From NCBI RefSeq assembly GCF_000192795.1, contig NW_007360608.1, positions 60,477 through 124,476 of the forward strand: DNA of 64,000 nucleotides. The letters are read 5' to 3'. The DNA comes from Vavraia culicis subsp. floridensis. Lineage: Eukaryota; Microsporidia; Pleistophoridae. The notes below the pieces were generated by a model that was not told the DNA's origin, ran no database searches, and worked only from the letters and a program-made list of their open reading frames with translations. A program made the translations under genes and the position numbers. Within the stretch, counting starts at the first letter, position 1, and every line of letters begins with the position of its first letter. This document shows positions 31,206 through 43,583 of the stretch, piece after piece.

Positions 31206-32143
31206 ATGATCAGTTTTGTGTATGTGGTTCTTTGTGGTGAACAGGCAGAGGAAAGCAATGTAATTGAATCAATACCATCTGATTATGATAAAGTTAAGTT
31301 GCAAGAGTTTAAAGACTTGATAAATGGCTTTGAAGTCCTTGAAAGTATTTATTTCGAAGAAAAACAACCACTCAAGCAAGATATCTACGATGAGAATGTT
31401 GTGAAAAAACTGGAATATTATATAGGAAAATTTTGTCGAGGAACTGGTGAAATTATCGCATTTGTTGACTCATTGTGGAATCGTTTGAAGTGCGATATAA
31501 CAATAAAAGAGCAGATAAAATGTGCTTTGGCACAGTATACGGAGCATAGATCTAAATTGGTAAATGAAAAGTTGGAGGAATACGACCTACAAAATCACGC
31601 ATCAGAGACTAGAGCACAACAACAGTACCCATTGCTAAAGACTCACTTTGTACCGTTGAAGGTAGCAACAAGTGCACTTGAGGGTGATTTGATTATCATC
31701 AATTACTTTGTTCCACTTCTTTTTAATTTAGGAACAAAACAGAGGAAGCAAACGAAAAATGGAAATCGCTTGCGAAAGGCTCACCATTGAATTCGGAGAA
31801 TGCTGTTCATGGTGTACTCAAGAAAATGTGCAGAGTGAGCAATCAATCGATGGATGGGAAGACAGAGAAACGAATCATGAAGCTGAGAAATGAATTGGAT
31901 AAGGTATACAAGAGCGTAGATGATTTTTTCGAGAAATGTACTGGCAAAGTTGCTAAATCTGATGATTCATGCCAGAAAAGAGGCTTTGCAAGGCATAATT
32001 CAAAAAGCTTTGGGCCCAAGGCAGGTTCGGGCACACAACCAGCCAGTGAAGTACAATCAGTGATCGATCACAGCAATGATTTGGCACAGATATCAATTCC
32101 AAATCCTGACTCATCAACCGCAGGGAATGCACCAGATTCTTAA
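31206..32143 (+). pseudogene. Secreted protein gene split by one frameshift
   Basis: The first frame (31206-31790) gives a signal-like N-terminus (MISFVYVVLCGEQA) and an acidic helical protein. The second frame is open from 31727 to 32143 and continues the same charged helical character (TEEANEKWKSLAKGSP, then KLRNELDKVYKSVDDFFEK) to a Ser/Pro-rich end. The frames overlap only at 31727-31790, so a single indel there would explain the break. The stretch includes an A5 run at 31755-31759. Without the break the protein would be about 311-312 residues. No GTAAGT-type 5' splice site is visible, although 'tttttaatttag' at 31720-31731 looks like a 3' splice site. It may be a sequencing error, a real pseudogene or, less likely, an intron. 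No family recognised. Confidence 0.55.
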
Positions 32144-32929
32144 CTGAGTGTTTTGAGCGCTAGAAATAAAAGGCAAGTTCAAATAACGTATTTTACGCTT
32201 TCTTCAATTTACGCTTTTATTGTTCGTTCCTGTCAATGGTACATTCTGTTATTGATGCCTATCCCTGGCAGAATGCAAACCGTGGTTCAGTCTAACCATG
32301 CTAAGAACAAAAATAACCAATCAAACACCAGATGGTGTAGCATACGCTGCATCGGTGCGTACAAAGCATTTTATACGTTCTTAATTTTGCATTACATGTG
32401 CGTAAAACGAGGTTGAGGTGCGAACAGCGTGCTGTTGTAGCCCTCGTACACGCGGTGCCATCGCTGGGCCGACATGAAAAGGCAACAGCCACCAACAACA
32501 GCAATTCAAAACCAAAATATTTTAATTTTGTTTCACGAGCAGTGAGCGTACGATGTAACGCTCCGTTTACGATATTTTATCGTTGTAGATGGTGCATCAT
32601 CATCACACGGTTTTATACCGGTCATAGTTTTAACGAGTGCTCCATAGCAGCACAACCGAATTATTAAAAATGATACACCGCATTTATAACGCTCTATTGC
32701 TAGAACGAGTTTGTATGGCTCTGCGAGCACGTCGTATTTACACAACTGCATGTCCACCCCACGCCCTATTCTATGCCATGTCAATACCTACATCCTATTC
32801 TATGCCATGTCCACTCCACACCCTTGAACCACATTTTACACCCTGTTCCATACCATTTCAATACCTACGCCCTGTTCCATACCATTTCAATATCTACGCC
32901 TTGTTCTATGCCATGTCATATTCCCAGCT
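32144..32929. other. Spacer between convergent genes with a 29-bp repeat
   Basis: No supported gene. Its right third is a degenerate minisatellite. Confidence 0.55.
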
Positions 32930-32930
32930 C
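32760..32930. repeat. Degenerate 29-bp tandem repeat
   Basis: Copies of a unit like gccctgttccataccatttc plus aatacctac start at about 32840, 32869 and 32898 with an exact 29-nt period. More diverged copies lie upstream to about 32760. It abuts the 3' end of the Dopey gene. Confidence 0.75.
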
Positions 32931-35900
32931 TATACACCCCCAACATACCATTCAATCATCCGACTGCTCAGCAGTCCCTCATCAATACTCCACACACTCT
33001 CATCAAGCATCTCATAATAACTCTCAGCACGGCTCAGAAATGCTTTCTTATCGTTCATCAACAACGGCATCCTCGTAGCAGGCAGCCGATCAAGATACGG
33101 CCGCACCTCCGTTCCCCTGTACAACTCATTTAGCATCCTCTTGAACAACGTGTTATCATCCTTGGTGCACGAAATGTACCACCTAAACTCAACGGTCTCC
33201 TTAGAACCTATGAGCATGAGCATTTCCAGGCTGCGTATGCTTTCTAGCAAGCTGTCGTTCTCTATCTCGGAAAAGTAGATCGGGAAGAGCGCGCTCAGAT
33301 TGTTGTGGTGGAATTTGATGAATATCACGCTTATCAGGTTGTATATTTCGCGTTTTACCGGCTTGGGATACTCGATGAGCTCGTTGATTATCGGAATTAT
33401 GGCTGGGAGGTGTGCTGAAAATGCCTCAAAATCGAGCGAAAGAATGAAAAACGATATTCGTTTGAGAACGGATGCCTTGTTCAGCGAATCTGCTTCCTTG
33501 CCGGTGAAGAAATTGGAGTTAAGGCGTGAGAACAGCTCTTGTATGCGGTCAGCATCGATTTGCTGCAATAAAATGCTCTTTTTGATGAGCGAGCACTTTG
33601 TGCCCTTAAAGAACGTTGCAGATTCGAGAAAGTACTCGAAGTACTCCTTGATGCCTATGTTGTGGTAGATGAGCGTGTCTAGACCGATGCTCTGGCCGCT
33701 GTTGCACGATGTGCAATCGTTTCGTATGCTGGATGCACCCCTTGAGTTGTCATTCTCGCGACTCTCATTTTTGCTCATAGCTTCTTTTCTGCCCCTATCG
33801 CCACCCTGGTGCACAAGCATGACGTGCTCATACCGCTCGTTGTACCCCTCCACCTCCAAATTAACCTCCTGCTCTCGTTTGATAAGGAAATACGCGATCG
33901 AGCACACGTAGCCCCTGCTCCTATCGCTCAAAGGCACTCCACAGCCCCTCAAGCACACCCTCATCAGATTGCTTCCAATCTTTTTCTTGCTCTGCACCGC
34001 CTTGCACAGGTACTGCAGGCACATCTCAATAAGTCGGTGAGTGCTCGCCTTTTTGTTCATGTTGCTCATCAGGAAGTAAAGATGGGACACATTTTCGATT
34101 TTCTTCTGGTTGGCGATGTAATCGTTGAAGAACAGGTTGAAGTACGATGTCCCGCTTATTTTCAGCCGCTCCAGAAACACGTTGTTTATCGCTAGTTTTT
34201 CTGTTTCTGTGATGGTACCGATGTCTATCAGCTTGGACAGGTCAACCGCGTTCTTCAGCACAGGACCGTTCGGTGCGAACACCCTGTTTAAGTACGCGTA
34301 TTTGTTGCTCTGCAGCACCAACAGGAAGATGCGCCTGTTCAGCTTCTCGTTGAGCGGCAGGCGCGTGCTGAAGTACTTTATGTACGCGTTGATGAACGTG
34401 CTCTCTCCTATTATTATGTCTAATATGCTGTTCATCACCGTTTGGAACGTAAAGCTGTCCTTCTCAGGCAGCTCTTCCTCATCCCTTAGATCGTAGATCG
34501 TGTCCACAATTATTTCTTTGTTGGTGCTGTAGGCACCGTGTCTCCGGTATACCACCGATAGAATGAAAAGCACCCTTTCCGTGATTGTCCCCATATCAAA
34601 CTCATGTTTGCGCTTGTTCACCCGTTTTATGACATCCAGCAGGAACACCAAATCAATCTGTTCCACCGTGCGTGTCACCCTGTTACTGCCTGTTTCGTTC
34701 CTATTCTTGATACCAACCGTATTGCCATCATCTCTGCCATTCTCATCTCCTTTATTGTTCTCTCTGCCGTTCCCGTCCTTAACACCAGCCGTACCGTCAC
34801 ACCATGTCCTACTCGCATCTCCAACAGCTCCATCCACCCGCAAGCAATCAACACACACCCCATAGTACTCATTAACCACGGTCAAATAAAAATCCTTCAG
34901 AAATTCCCTGTTCTTGATCTTGAACACGATGTTGTTTCTTGGCACGCTCTCCAAGAAGAACGGATACGCGTTCTTGTCCGCCAAGACATGCTCAACCAAC
35001 TCCAACGTGTCATAGAAGAAAGAGAGCGGTGCTCGTGCGTAAATTGCGCTGTAATTGATCGATGGCACCAAATTTAACCTGAGCAGGTACTTAACAATGC
35101 TGATCACGAGCACGTACTCCTCACTGGTCTTGGGCAGCTGGGCGTACGTACGTACGGCACGCGCATTGAATATCACATCGAACAGATTTACGCCCCGTCT
35201 CAGATGCTTTACGAATTTGTGGTTGTACTGCAGCATTTTGTGCATCAGTACGATGTTGCGGTCATCGATTATTTTGTTGAACAGTGCTGATGAGCTCAGC
35301 GAACTGAAGAACGGAATGATCGGGCGGTTGCTGATAATGTTGAGTGTTTTGTAGAACGTAAAGGTGTTAAGCACGTTGAAGGAGTATTTAAGTATTTTGA
35401 GGCAGATCTGCTCGCATTTATTGCCGTGCTTGTTCCTTTGGTCCACAATCACGGTACTCTTGTCATTTTCTTTGCGGCTGATACCGCTCGATTGGTTTGT
35501 TTTATCTTCGCCGTACCGTTTTTCATCACCGGTTCGTTTTTCATTTTCAATGTCTCTACCGGTACGGTCACCAATATTTCTCCTCTTCTCTCCCTGCACC
35601 TCATTTTCAATGTCTCCACCAACACTTCCCCCAATCCCACTTCTAAAGTTTCTCTCCATACCTTTCCCAATATTTCCTTCCGTTTCGTTCCCCTCCCCAA
35701 CAACTTCTTCCTCAACCACATCCCGGTCATAATCAATCCTCCTGCTCTTATTCATCTGCACCTCCTCAATCAGCAATTCCTCAAATCCTCTCTCGTAAAT
35801 GAGCTCGTACGCCATGAAGAGCTTCTCATCGTAGCCGTAGAAAAGACGTACAAAAAGGGTACGCTTGCATCTTTCAAGCGCGCTGCTTTTAAGAACGTGT

Positions 35901-38900
35901 CTAAGTATAAAGAACACCTCTCTCAGATCCTTCTGCTCAACATAGCTCATCCAGAACTCGTGGTGGAACGGGTTGAAGTGCTTCACAACGATGAGCAGGG
36001 TGTCATTGGTAAGGTTAATGCGCTCGAGCGCTATGTACTTTACGGGCTTGCCGTTGCTGAAGTAGAAATTGTCGAGTTTGCTCTCAATCATTGCATCTAC
36101 CGCTTCAACGTTCGATGCACACGTATCTATCGATTGGCCTGAACTGTTGTGCTCCATCTCACCCGTGCTGTCCTCACCAGGTGCAGGCGTGCTCACGAGC
36201 AGATTGCTATAGTTCACCGCATACATCAGTGCCTCCTGAAAATTTATCAGATCGAGCAGAATGCGCACAACCTCGTTCAGCCGACCCTCCTCAAAAATAT
36301 CGCTGTTTATGCTCAGCATTAACAAAATATGCAGCGCATGAACGTTGTTCTTTTTCTCCTGAAGTGTTGTGTTGGTAAACAGGAATTTGATGAGATTGAG
36401 CATATCGTTCGGGCCCACGTCCTCGGGCAGTGCAATGCCCGCTTTTGACAGCTCGTCGAGCGTAATGCTCTTGTCACTCTCGTCATGTTTTACCTGCCGT
36501 GTGAGCTGTGCCATGTCGGAGCCCTCTCCACCAGCCAATCTTATTTCGCTTGTCTCGCCACTGCTATGCACACTGCGTGATACCTCCACATTACTGTTTC
36601 CAACACACGCCGTGCCATTCTTCAGCACAATGCCCTCTCTGCCCATCTCACTCGCGTTCATCTCGTTTGTGTGCTCCTCATCGCTTTTATGCTCCCAACT
36701 GTTTTCTCTTAACTCTTTGGTTTTGAGTGCGCTGTTGTGGCCATTTGACAAACCCCTTGGCTCGTTCACTGTGCCAAAAGCTTTGTTTACGGTTCTTAAA
36801 GACTGCTCTGAACTACTACTTGATCTTCTTACATCCATTGGTTGCTCTATCCGGTCATTTCTTTCATTCAATAACTCGGTTCTGTTCTTAGGCGTCCTAC
36901 TCGCATTATTCGATAATTCAACACGTGGGTCGTAGGGTGCTTCATCCGGTTCATTCATTTTATCGCGCGTTCTTTTGTTTACTTCATCATTCACTTCTCC
37001 ATGTACGTTACCATTCAACTCCTCGCTTGCTCTTTGGCTCATTTCATTATTCAACCCTTTGTTTGCATTATAGCCCAATGCCTCATTTATTTCCTGTTTC
37101 ATTTCCTTGTCTTCCTGCTCAGTCGCATTCGTGGTTATTCCTTGTTTCAATTTATCATCCCCTCGCACACTTGTTCTTTCCCTCGATCTATCGCTATATT
37201 CTTCTCTACCCGTGCTCTTATCTACTTTTCCTCTAGATCCTTCATCGATCCTCCGTTTCTCATCATCAATGTGTCTCTCCTCAGTTTCTTCACGTTTTGG
37301 TAGATCTTCAGGCGTATGCCTACCTTCTTTTCCTTCTTCTTTGTTCATCTCCATCGCCAATTCATCAGCACGGTCCGTCTCTTCATCTCGCAGTATCGTT
37401 GAACCCGTCCTTGCTTGTCTTTCATTGTTACCAGTGATACTTTCGTTCTTTCTTTCACCTGGTCGCTCTCCACTCTTCGTTTGATCATAGTTCGTGCCAT
37501 TCTTTTTCTCCTTACCTTTTACTTCATCCCNNNNNNNNNNNNNNNNNNNNNNNNNNNNNNNNNNNNNNNNNNNNNNNNNNNNNNNNNNNNNNNNNNNNNN
37601 NNNNNNNNNNNNNNNNNNNNNNNNNNNNNNNNNNNNNNNNNNNNNNNNNNNNNNNNNNNNNNNNNNNNNNNNNNNNNNNNNNNNNNNNNNNNNNNNNNNN
37701 NNNNNNNNNNNNNNNNNNNNNNNNNNNNNNNNNNNNNNNNNNNNNNNNNNNNNNNNNNNNNNNNNNNNNNNNNNNNNNNNNNNNNNNNNNNNNNNNNNNN
37801 NNNNNNNNNNNNNNNNNNNNNNNNNNNNNNNNNNNNNNNNNNNNNNNNNNNNNNNNNNNNNNNNNNNNNNNNNNNNNNNNNNNNNNNNNNNNNNNNNNNN
37901 NNNNNNNNNNNNNNNNNNNNNNNATTTCACCTTTTACACCGCTCCTCATCTCATTCTTTATTTCATCCCTTACACCGCTCCTCATCTCATTCTTTATTTC
38001 ATCCCTTACACCGCTCCTCATCTCATTCTTTACTTCACCTTTTACACCGCTCCTCATCTCATTCTTTATTTCATCCCTTACACCGCTCCTCATCTCATTT
38101 TCTGCTCTATTCCCCAGCCCACTTGCTGTTTCATTCTTTTCGGTCTTTGCCCTGAACTGATTATTCCCCTTTTCCTTCCCAATAATACGCTTAAATTCCA
38201 CATAAAGTATCTTCCATAAAAAGCTGCTCTCAAGCAATGTCAGCACAATATCAAAGCCCTGACACTCGGTTTGGGTCTTATACGCCGCCTCAATGAACAA
38301 TTCTGCAATATCTTTGTCGTTTAGCTCCTCCTGCACGATCAAATTCTGAAACAACTTGTAGAAAAGGTTCAAATCATCGTTCATAATCTTACGAAGCGCC
38401 TTTTTCGCAAGAATGGTCTCGTTCTGCAACCAGGCATTCACCTTTTTGTTCAATGTTATCTCTTTCTTGAGGAACAGCTTGATTATATGCACTGATAAGC
38501 TCACTATCTCGTCTTTAAGATATGCATCCTCCACTTTTATTTTTTTGTGCACCTCTTGGTTCTTTGCACCTTCGACAGCTGTTGTCTCTGTGATCATCAC
38601 GGTTGTGCTCGCCTCTCTGCCTGTCACAGTGTCCGATACCCGCGTGTTCTTGTCATTTGCAATCTGCTCTTCCGTAACTTCCACAAATTCGGTCACTTCA
38701 GGGTTGTAGAACCGTACCAAATCACCAAGCTTAACGTTGGCATTCAGCATGTCAAGCGTGCCTCTAACGGTAAAAGAATCGCCGTCGTACAGCGCTTTGC
38801 TAATCGCTCTGATCTGGAAACTGCTAATTGCCGCCTGCCGTCCCTTAAAATAGTTTACCACCGCGATGCGCAGCTCAGGACAGCACAGAAAATTTGACCA

Positions 38901-39374
38901 CAGGGCATCCGAGCAGTTCACATTGTCGATCATAATACACGCACGATCAAAGTACTCGTTGTTCTCCTCCTCAACGAATGGTAACAGCCCCAGTATAAAA
39001 CTTTTTTGACCCACTTTTCGGTCGTTTAGATTCGCCAGAACTTCAAAAAACGTATCCTTGACGGATAACTTAGAATACACTCCGTACGAGAAAAGGCCGA
39101 GTAACAGACGGTCTGTAAGTTTTATGTTCGCAATTATCAGCTTGTACGTTTCAAGAGCCTTGTTGTGCACGCCTGCCGGCAGTGCAGGATTCAACGACTG
39201 GTTGAGCCGCCTGAACAGAAAGCCCTCTAAGTCCTTGGGCAAACTTTTAACATCGATCAAGACATTGTCGACAGCGGTGAGCAAAGATATAAAATCTGAC
39301 CATTCCTTAGCATTTCTGAAAGCCTCCAGTTTTTTTCTGATGCGTTGATGGTTCTGTCCATTTCTGTCAAACAT
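32930..39374 (-). CDS. DOP1: Dopey (DOP1) family protein, interrupted by an assembly gap
   Basis: The N-terminus is a Dopey_N domain: 'FDRNGQNHQRIRKKLEAFRN' and then the family hallmark NPALPAGVHNKALETYKLI (residues 62-80). Helical repeats follow ('LLGLFSYGVYSKLSVKDTFF', 'GLLPFVEEENNEYFDRA'). Dopey proteins work with Mon2 at Golgi and endosomal membranes in vesicle traffic. The gene totals about 2,150 residues with the gap counted as written. The conserved N-terminal region and the long helical C-terminal part (37.1-32.9 kb) are separated by a charged low-complexity region. It holds a 36-bp repeat (NEMRSGVRDEIK), the gap 37531-37923 and a long E/R/N-rich stretch. The frames on the two sides of the gap differ, so the stated gap length is not exact. 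The start follows 'aagccctccct' (CCC motif). Confidence 0.8.
37531..37923. other. Assembly gap (393 N) inside DOP1
   Basis: The left and right coding frames of the minus-strand gene are out of register across the gap. A true length of 2 modulo 3 would join them. Confidence 0.99.
37924..38100. repeat. 36-bp in-frame tandem repeat of DOP1
   Basis: About five copies of a unit encoding NEMRSGVRDEIK or NEMRSGVKGEVK run into the gap. The far edge of the gap (DEVKGKEKKN) resumes the same pattern. Confidence 0.9.
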
Positions 39375-41246
39375 AGGGAGGGCTTGTCCAGCTTATTTAT
39401 AAACAAAGAATCCTTTGGAGACGGTTAGCAGCAATTTAATTTATCCCTGGTGATAAAACGAGGTGTTATTGGTGTAGGGCGAAGAGATGAATTCTTATTG
39501 ATGCCATCACGTAAATAAGCGAATGCAGTAACAATCAGTGAACAGTTTTAATACGTTTTTATTGGATCACTGTTCATCTCGCCGAGATGGTAAACAGTTC
39601 TGTCTTTTGCAGGTTTATATCGTACGATTGACCGGCAGGGCAAGTTCTAACCGATCAATCGCACTGATAATAGATACCGATACCCTTTCGAGACAGCGTC
39701 TTTAAACAGTTTCCAAATTTGGTACCTGGTAATTGCATATAGCTGTATTGCCTGCACGGCAGTGCAGGCAATACTGATAGTACCGACATACCCTAAATAC
39801 ACCTACAATCCGTGTTTGCACCCAACTTGGTTCATCTTAGGTAGACACTAACAAAAAAAGCATTGACCAATGCTACGGTAAAACGGTACTATCAGACTGT
39901 AGAATCCAATCACCAATTTAATGTTCGCTAATCCATCAAAAGAATATGGGCAAATACTTCTAAGCCGTGTTATTAATCTTTATTCAATATTTTGCCCTTA
40001 GGGTTGCCATTAAAGGTAAAATTAAAAAAATTAAAAATTAATTAATTCGCCTGATCATGTTTTACCAAAAATGCTTTGTTGGTCATTTCCTCGTAGAATG
40101 ACTTTTGCGGTGCTTGTCTGTTTAAAAAAAGCACGACACGTGATATACCGGTGTTTTACAGTTTGAGATTATTATGGACAAATGGTTGCTTATGTTGACA
40201 TGGGGAGGTATTTCTTGGCAAGGAATGTCAACAGTGCAAATATTACCTCATTACACGCTTGCAATCCCAAAGTACTAGGAACTGATCTTTCACATGTTTG
40301 TAACAAGAACAAGGAATGTACATTATTACCAGAGAAAATGCTTTAATTAGTGTTAGATGGAGGGATGATAACTTAAACACACAAAACGCGTGGTTTACAA
40401 CTCACTTTTTGTTTCCCCTTGCCCAACTGAAAATGCTTTTCCGGTGTTAACAGGCGTGCTATTACGGAGAAAGTCCCTAATCATATTTTTAAACCATCCC
40501 TGCCATAAAAATGTGCGTGCAGCACATTCATCGTAAGGTTCTTGTTCATATACCGCGTAGAACTGGACTACCTTTGCTTTTCGGAGCTAGGGCGTTAGAC
40601 ACGCACAAGCGGTTGAACCGTTAAGAACATTCAAAATGAACGGGCCGTAAATCCGGTACCAAAAATTGTATTGGCTGCCATTTTTTGAGCTGAGAAACGT
40701 TTTATCACCGTTGAGACCAACGTGGTAAATTTCATGACACCTGAAAGAGGAAGAAACGGTACGTAATGCGCACAATTGCACGGATGGTAGTGCATGGGTA
40801 AAGAGCGTGTCTTTGTTGTTGACATGCAAGTCGTAAGAACAGAACAAATTCATTAAACCTGTCCTTTATACCGCATTCCATACCAACATCGTTGCACAAC
40901 AGATGGCATGTTGCGCAGGATTGGAGCACAGCAACGTTCTCTACTCACAATGCCTAGCTCGTTACAATACGCCAACAATTCATGGTTGAAACATAAAATC
41001 TAACCAACTGTGATAATTTGATGTACGTCATGTTCAAAATGCCCGATAAAACAATCGTATAGTGATGTAACTGCACTTTAATACCAACTTAGGTGCCTTG
41101 ATGAGTGTCTAAGTACGCCCACAGTCTTTCTATATCAATTTCTGATCAATAATCGCATCTTTCCACACATAATATCGCAGCACCTCGTGATATAACAGGT
41201 ATAGTCATAAAACACACGACAAGTGCAGCAAACCACATTACTTCAT
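39375..41246. other. Intergenic 1.9 kb with a perfect hairpin
   Basis: No supported gene. Contains the palindrome at 39745-39774 and, at 40060-40080, the near-copy of 27702-27722. Confidence 0.55.
39745..39774. repeat. Perfect 13-bp hairpin with GGCA loop
   Basis: GTATTGCCTGCAC and GTGCAGGCAATAC are exact reverse complements separated by four bases. The stem is more GC-rich than its surroundings. Confidence 0.85.
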
Positions 41247-41945
41247 TTATTGATGCGAGGAGCCGCTGCCTAAGAGCTTCATCTTAAACGCCTTGAAATG
41301 CATTGCTTCCTCCTTCTCATCCTCGTCATTCGCGCTACCATCTTCTTCCCCCTCTTTGTTCCCCTTGTACACAATTGTGTCCTTGTTCGTTATCTTACGT
41401 GTCAGAATGTCGCCAACCACCCTAATTTCATAGTTACAGAGATTCCCCTCGATCAGCCTAACAACCCGCAGCTTGTCAACACTGCCGGAAAACTGCACAC
41501 GAGCAGACCAGCGCACATTTTTATTGAACCCACACCTGTCTCCCTTCTCAAACACCTGGCAATAACTCTCATTGTCTATGAAACTGTGTGCAAATCTGCC
41601 GATAAATGTCTTCTTGCCATCCTTGACCATGAAAATCTCCTTGAATGGTCTGATCACGTACTTAACCGAGCCTGACGTGTATTCGATGTCGTGCTCGAGA
41701 TGAAAGAGCTTCTCGACGATGAACGGTATGTGTAGCTGCATGTAGTTTGCCCTTGCCTTTTCGTTGGACACCCTGTAAAACAGGGTCTTGCTGGCCCCCA
41801 GCTCTATGATTTTGAACGGATCATCCTTCAGGTCTTCATTGGTGTACTTCTTGAATATAAGTGTCTCGGCAAGGCAGAAGAACACAAAAATGAACCACTT
41901 CCTTGTTGTCAAGAAATTGTAGATGTAGATGATGAGGACTTCCAT
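41247..41945 (-). CDS. OS-9/Yos9-like MRH-domain ER lectin
   Basis: A 232-residue protein with an N-terminal hydrophobic signal (KWFIFVFFCLAETLIF, residues 16-31). The 'DIEYTSGSVKYVIRPFKEIF ... FIGRF' region corresponds to the OS-9 'YxSGxWxYExCxxxxxxQFH ... LGxF' block but has lost its cysteines. The mannose-6-phosphate-receptor homology core follows: Q130 and C138 in CQVFEKGDRC, R149, then E166-x3-C170-x-Y172. The four sugar-contacting residues of MRH lectins (Q, R, E, Y) are all in place. OS-9/Yos9 proteins bind trimmed mannose on misfolded glycoproteins for ER-associated degradation. The tail is acidic and has no HDEL. The start is the ATG at 41945, directly preceded by CCCC; the five codons before it contain no ATG. 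Confidence 0.7.
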   Translation of the reverse strand: MEVLIIYIYNFLTTRKWFIFVFFCLAETLIFKKYTNEDLKDDPFKIIELGASKTLFYRVSNEKARANYMQLHIPFIVEKLFHLEHDIEYTSGSVKYVIRPFKEIFMVKDGKKTFIGRFAHSFIDNESYCQVFEKGDRCGFNKNVRWSARVQFSGSVDKLRVVRLIEGNLCNYEIRVVGDILTRKITNKDTIVYKGNKEGEEDGSANDEDEKEEAMHFKAFKMKLLGSGSSHQ

Positions 41946-41949
41946 GGGG
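41946..41949 (-). promoter_or_regulatory. CCCC motif abutting the MRH-lectin start
   Basis: The gene strand reads aaaaaatttgtttgtttacc followed by cc and ATG, pairing an AAATTT-like box with CCCC. Confidence 0.5.
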
Positions 41950-43301
41950 TAAACAAACAAATTTTTTATTTAAGGAAAATGAAGGTGAAACGCGTTGTTA
42001 CCAAATTTTTCATTGATCAAAACATTGTTCTGATTTTGTTTGGATCGCACGTTTGTACCAAAAATATTGCTATTGGCACAGAAACAGGAATTGCGGCTGT
42101 AACGAGTAATAAAGAGAGGAAATGCGTTCAACAAACATATTTTATGGTGTTACCAGCATATCAGCACCGAAATGTTATGAGACAACCAATGTGGAAGGTG
42201 CTATATGAGGACAAATATTGCAGCAGAAAACTGCCGGCAAGACAAATAAAAATAATTGATGGTTTTAGCACCACATTCTTCATAAAAATGCTAAAAACGT
42301 GCTTTACCGCTAAGAAATCATGGTTAGGCATGTTCTAATGTACTACGCTGAGATGAGTAACAATATAATGAAACATAAAAGGCAAAGAAATATCAGCCGA
42401 ATAAAACACCCATCGTTTGATATACGGTCTATTTCAGGAAATATCACCAGTTACAAATATAACCTGTAAGACGGAATGAATTAATTGTTGGGCTGAAAAA
42501 GATTTTGGTATACCCTGATATCAGGAATTGTATTTTATTTTTGCGGCCACCACGTTTTAAAACCGTGTAAAACATTCCGCATCGTTGGTTCAAACATCAT
42601 TGGGCCGTGTTAAGAGTGTGCATTCGGAAAGTTTGTTTGCGTGCTGATATAGCATGATAAACAAAATTTTAAGAAAGAACGGCATTTTATGGGCATGCGT
42701 TGCACAAGAATGATACGCACTCTCTAGCAGAACATTACAGGTGTTTAAAGAACATACGCTAAAAATGAATATTTCTGATAATATAAAATATTTGTGAAAG
42801 GCTTTAGACCAGTGATGCGCTGCTGTTGTGGCCGATAGAAATATCATAAATACGAATGTTCGGTTAAATCAGCACTGCATTCTTCACGATTTACACCGTA
42901 ACATGGAATAGCATTTCATAACAATCCAGAATGCTGTTCTCTACAAGAATCGGTATTGATGACTCGCAGGATAAGAAATGATATTCACACGGTTCAACAT
43001 TAGATACACGATCAAATATGTATGGCTCATCTCGGAGGGTGGCAGGCACTCCGTCACTTCTCTAGTAGGTAATTGAACATGTTCAATGATGTGCTGCTCG
43101 ACCGGTAAGAACCAAATTAGACCTGATCACGTGACTGGGCTAAACATAGGTACATGCAAACGAGCATCCTCTTCGCAACAAAGGACATATGCAACAGAGG
43201 CACACATAAACATCAAAGGGTGACAATAAGCACCTTAAAGCTGACCAGTGCACACATCTAAAACATAAAACCTGCGCAACACGCGTTATCAATAAATTCT
43301 T
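41950..43301. other. Intergenic, no gene seen
   Basis: Open frames on both strands have no motif or start signal. Confidence 0.55.
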
Positions 43302-43583
43302 TTAATTTTTAACTTCATATTTGCTTAGAATTGCCTTCATAACGGGATCTCCCTTAAATCCAGACCTGGCCGACTTCAACGATCTCTTCATGTGCCTATT
43401 GCGTATGTTGACGTTCTTCCGCTGCTTAGCCTTGTAACCTGCTGGTCGCTTCCACTTGGGCGCCGGATATGCACACGCTGAGCAAGTACGCTTCTGCTTG
43501 TTGAAACTTGTCTTACCGCATCGTATACAGAACGTATGGTTGTGCTTGTTTTTCTTACCGAAGCTGCTCGTGCCCTTTGTCAT
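43302..43583 (-). CDS. RPL37: Large-subunit ribosomal protein eL37
   Basis: A 93-residue, very basic protein. '[20 protein letters not shown]' is the canonical eL37 start. The zinc ligands C19, C22, C34 and C37 (CIRC ... CSAC) have the exact spacing of yeast and human eL37. '[19 protein letters not shown]' is a divergent form of the rRNA-binding segment. The reading frame is open well upstream (to 43769), but ATG 43583 is the family start and follows 'taccctgagcag' (CCC motif). No intron is visible near the start, where microsporidian ribosomal protein genes sometimes carry one. Confidence 0.95.
   Translation of the reverse strand: MTKGTSSFGKKNKHNHTFCIRCGKTSFNKQKRTCSACAYPAPKWKRPAGYKAKQRKNVNIRNRHMKRSLKSARSGFKGDPVMKAILSKYEVKN

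Noticed and set aside
31625..31731. Intron in the split secreted gene
   Set aside because: Candidate 5' sites in the right phase (GTACCC, GTTGAA) do not look like GTAAGT, so a frameshift is the simpler reading; kept open in the findings.
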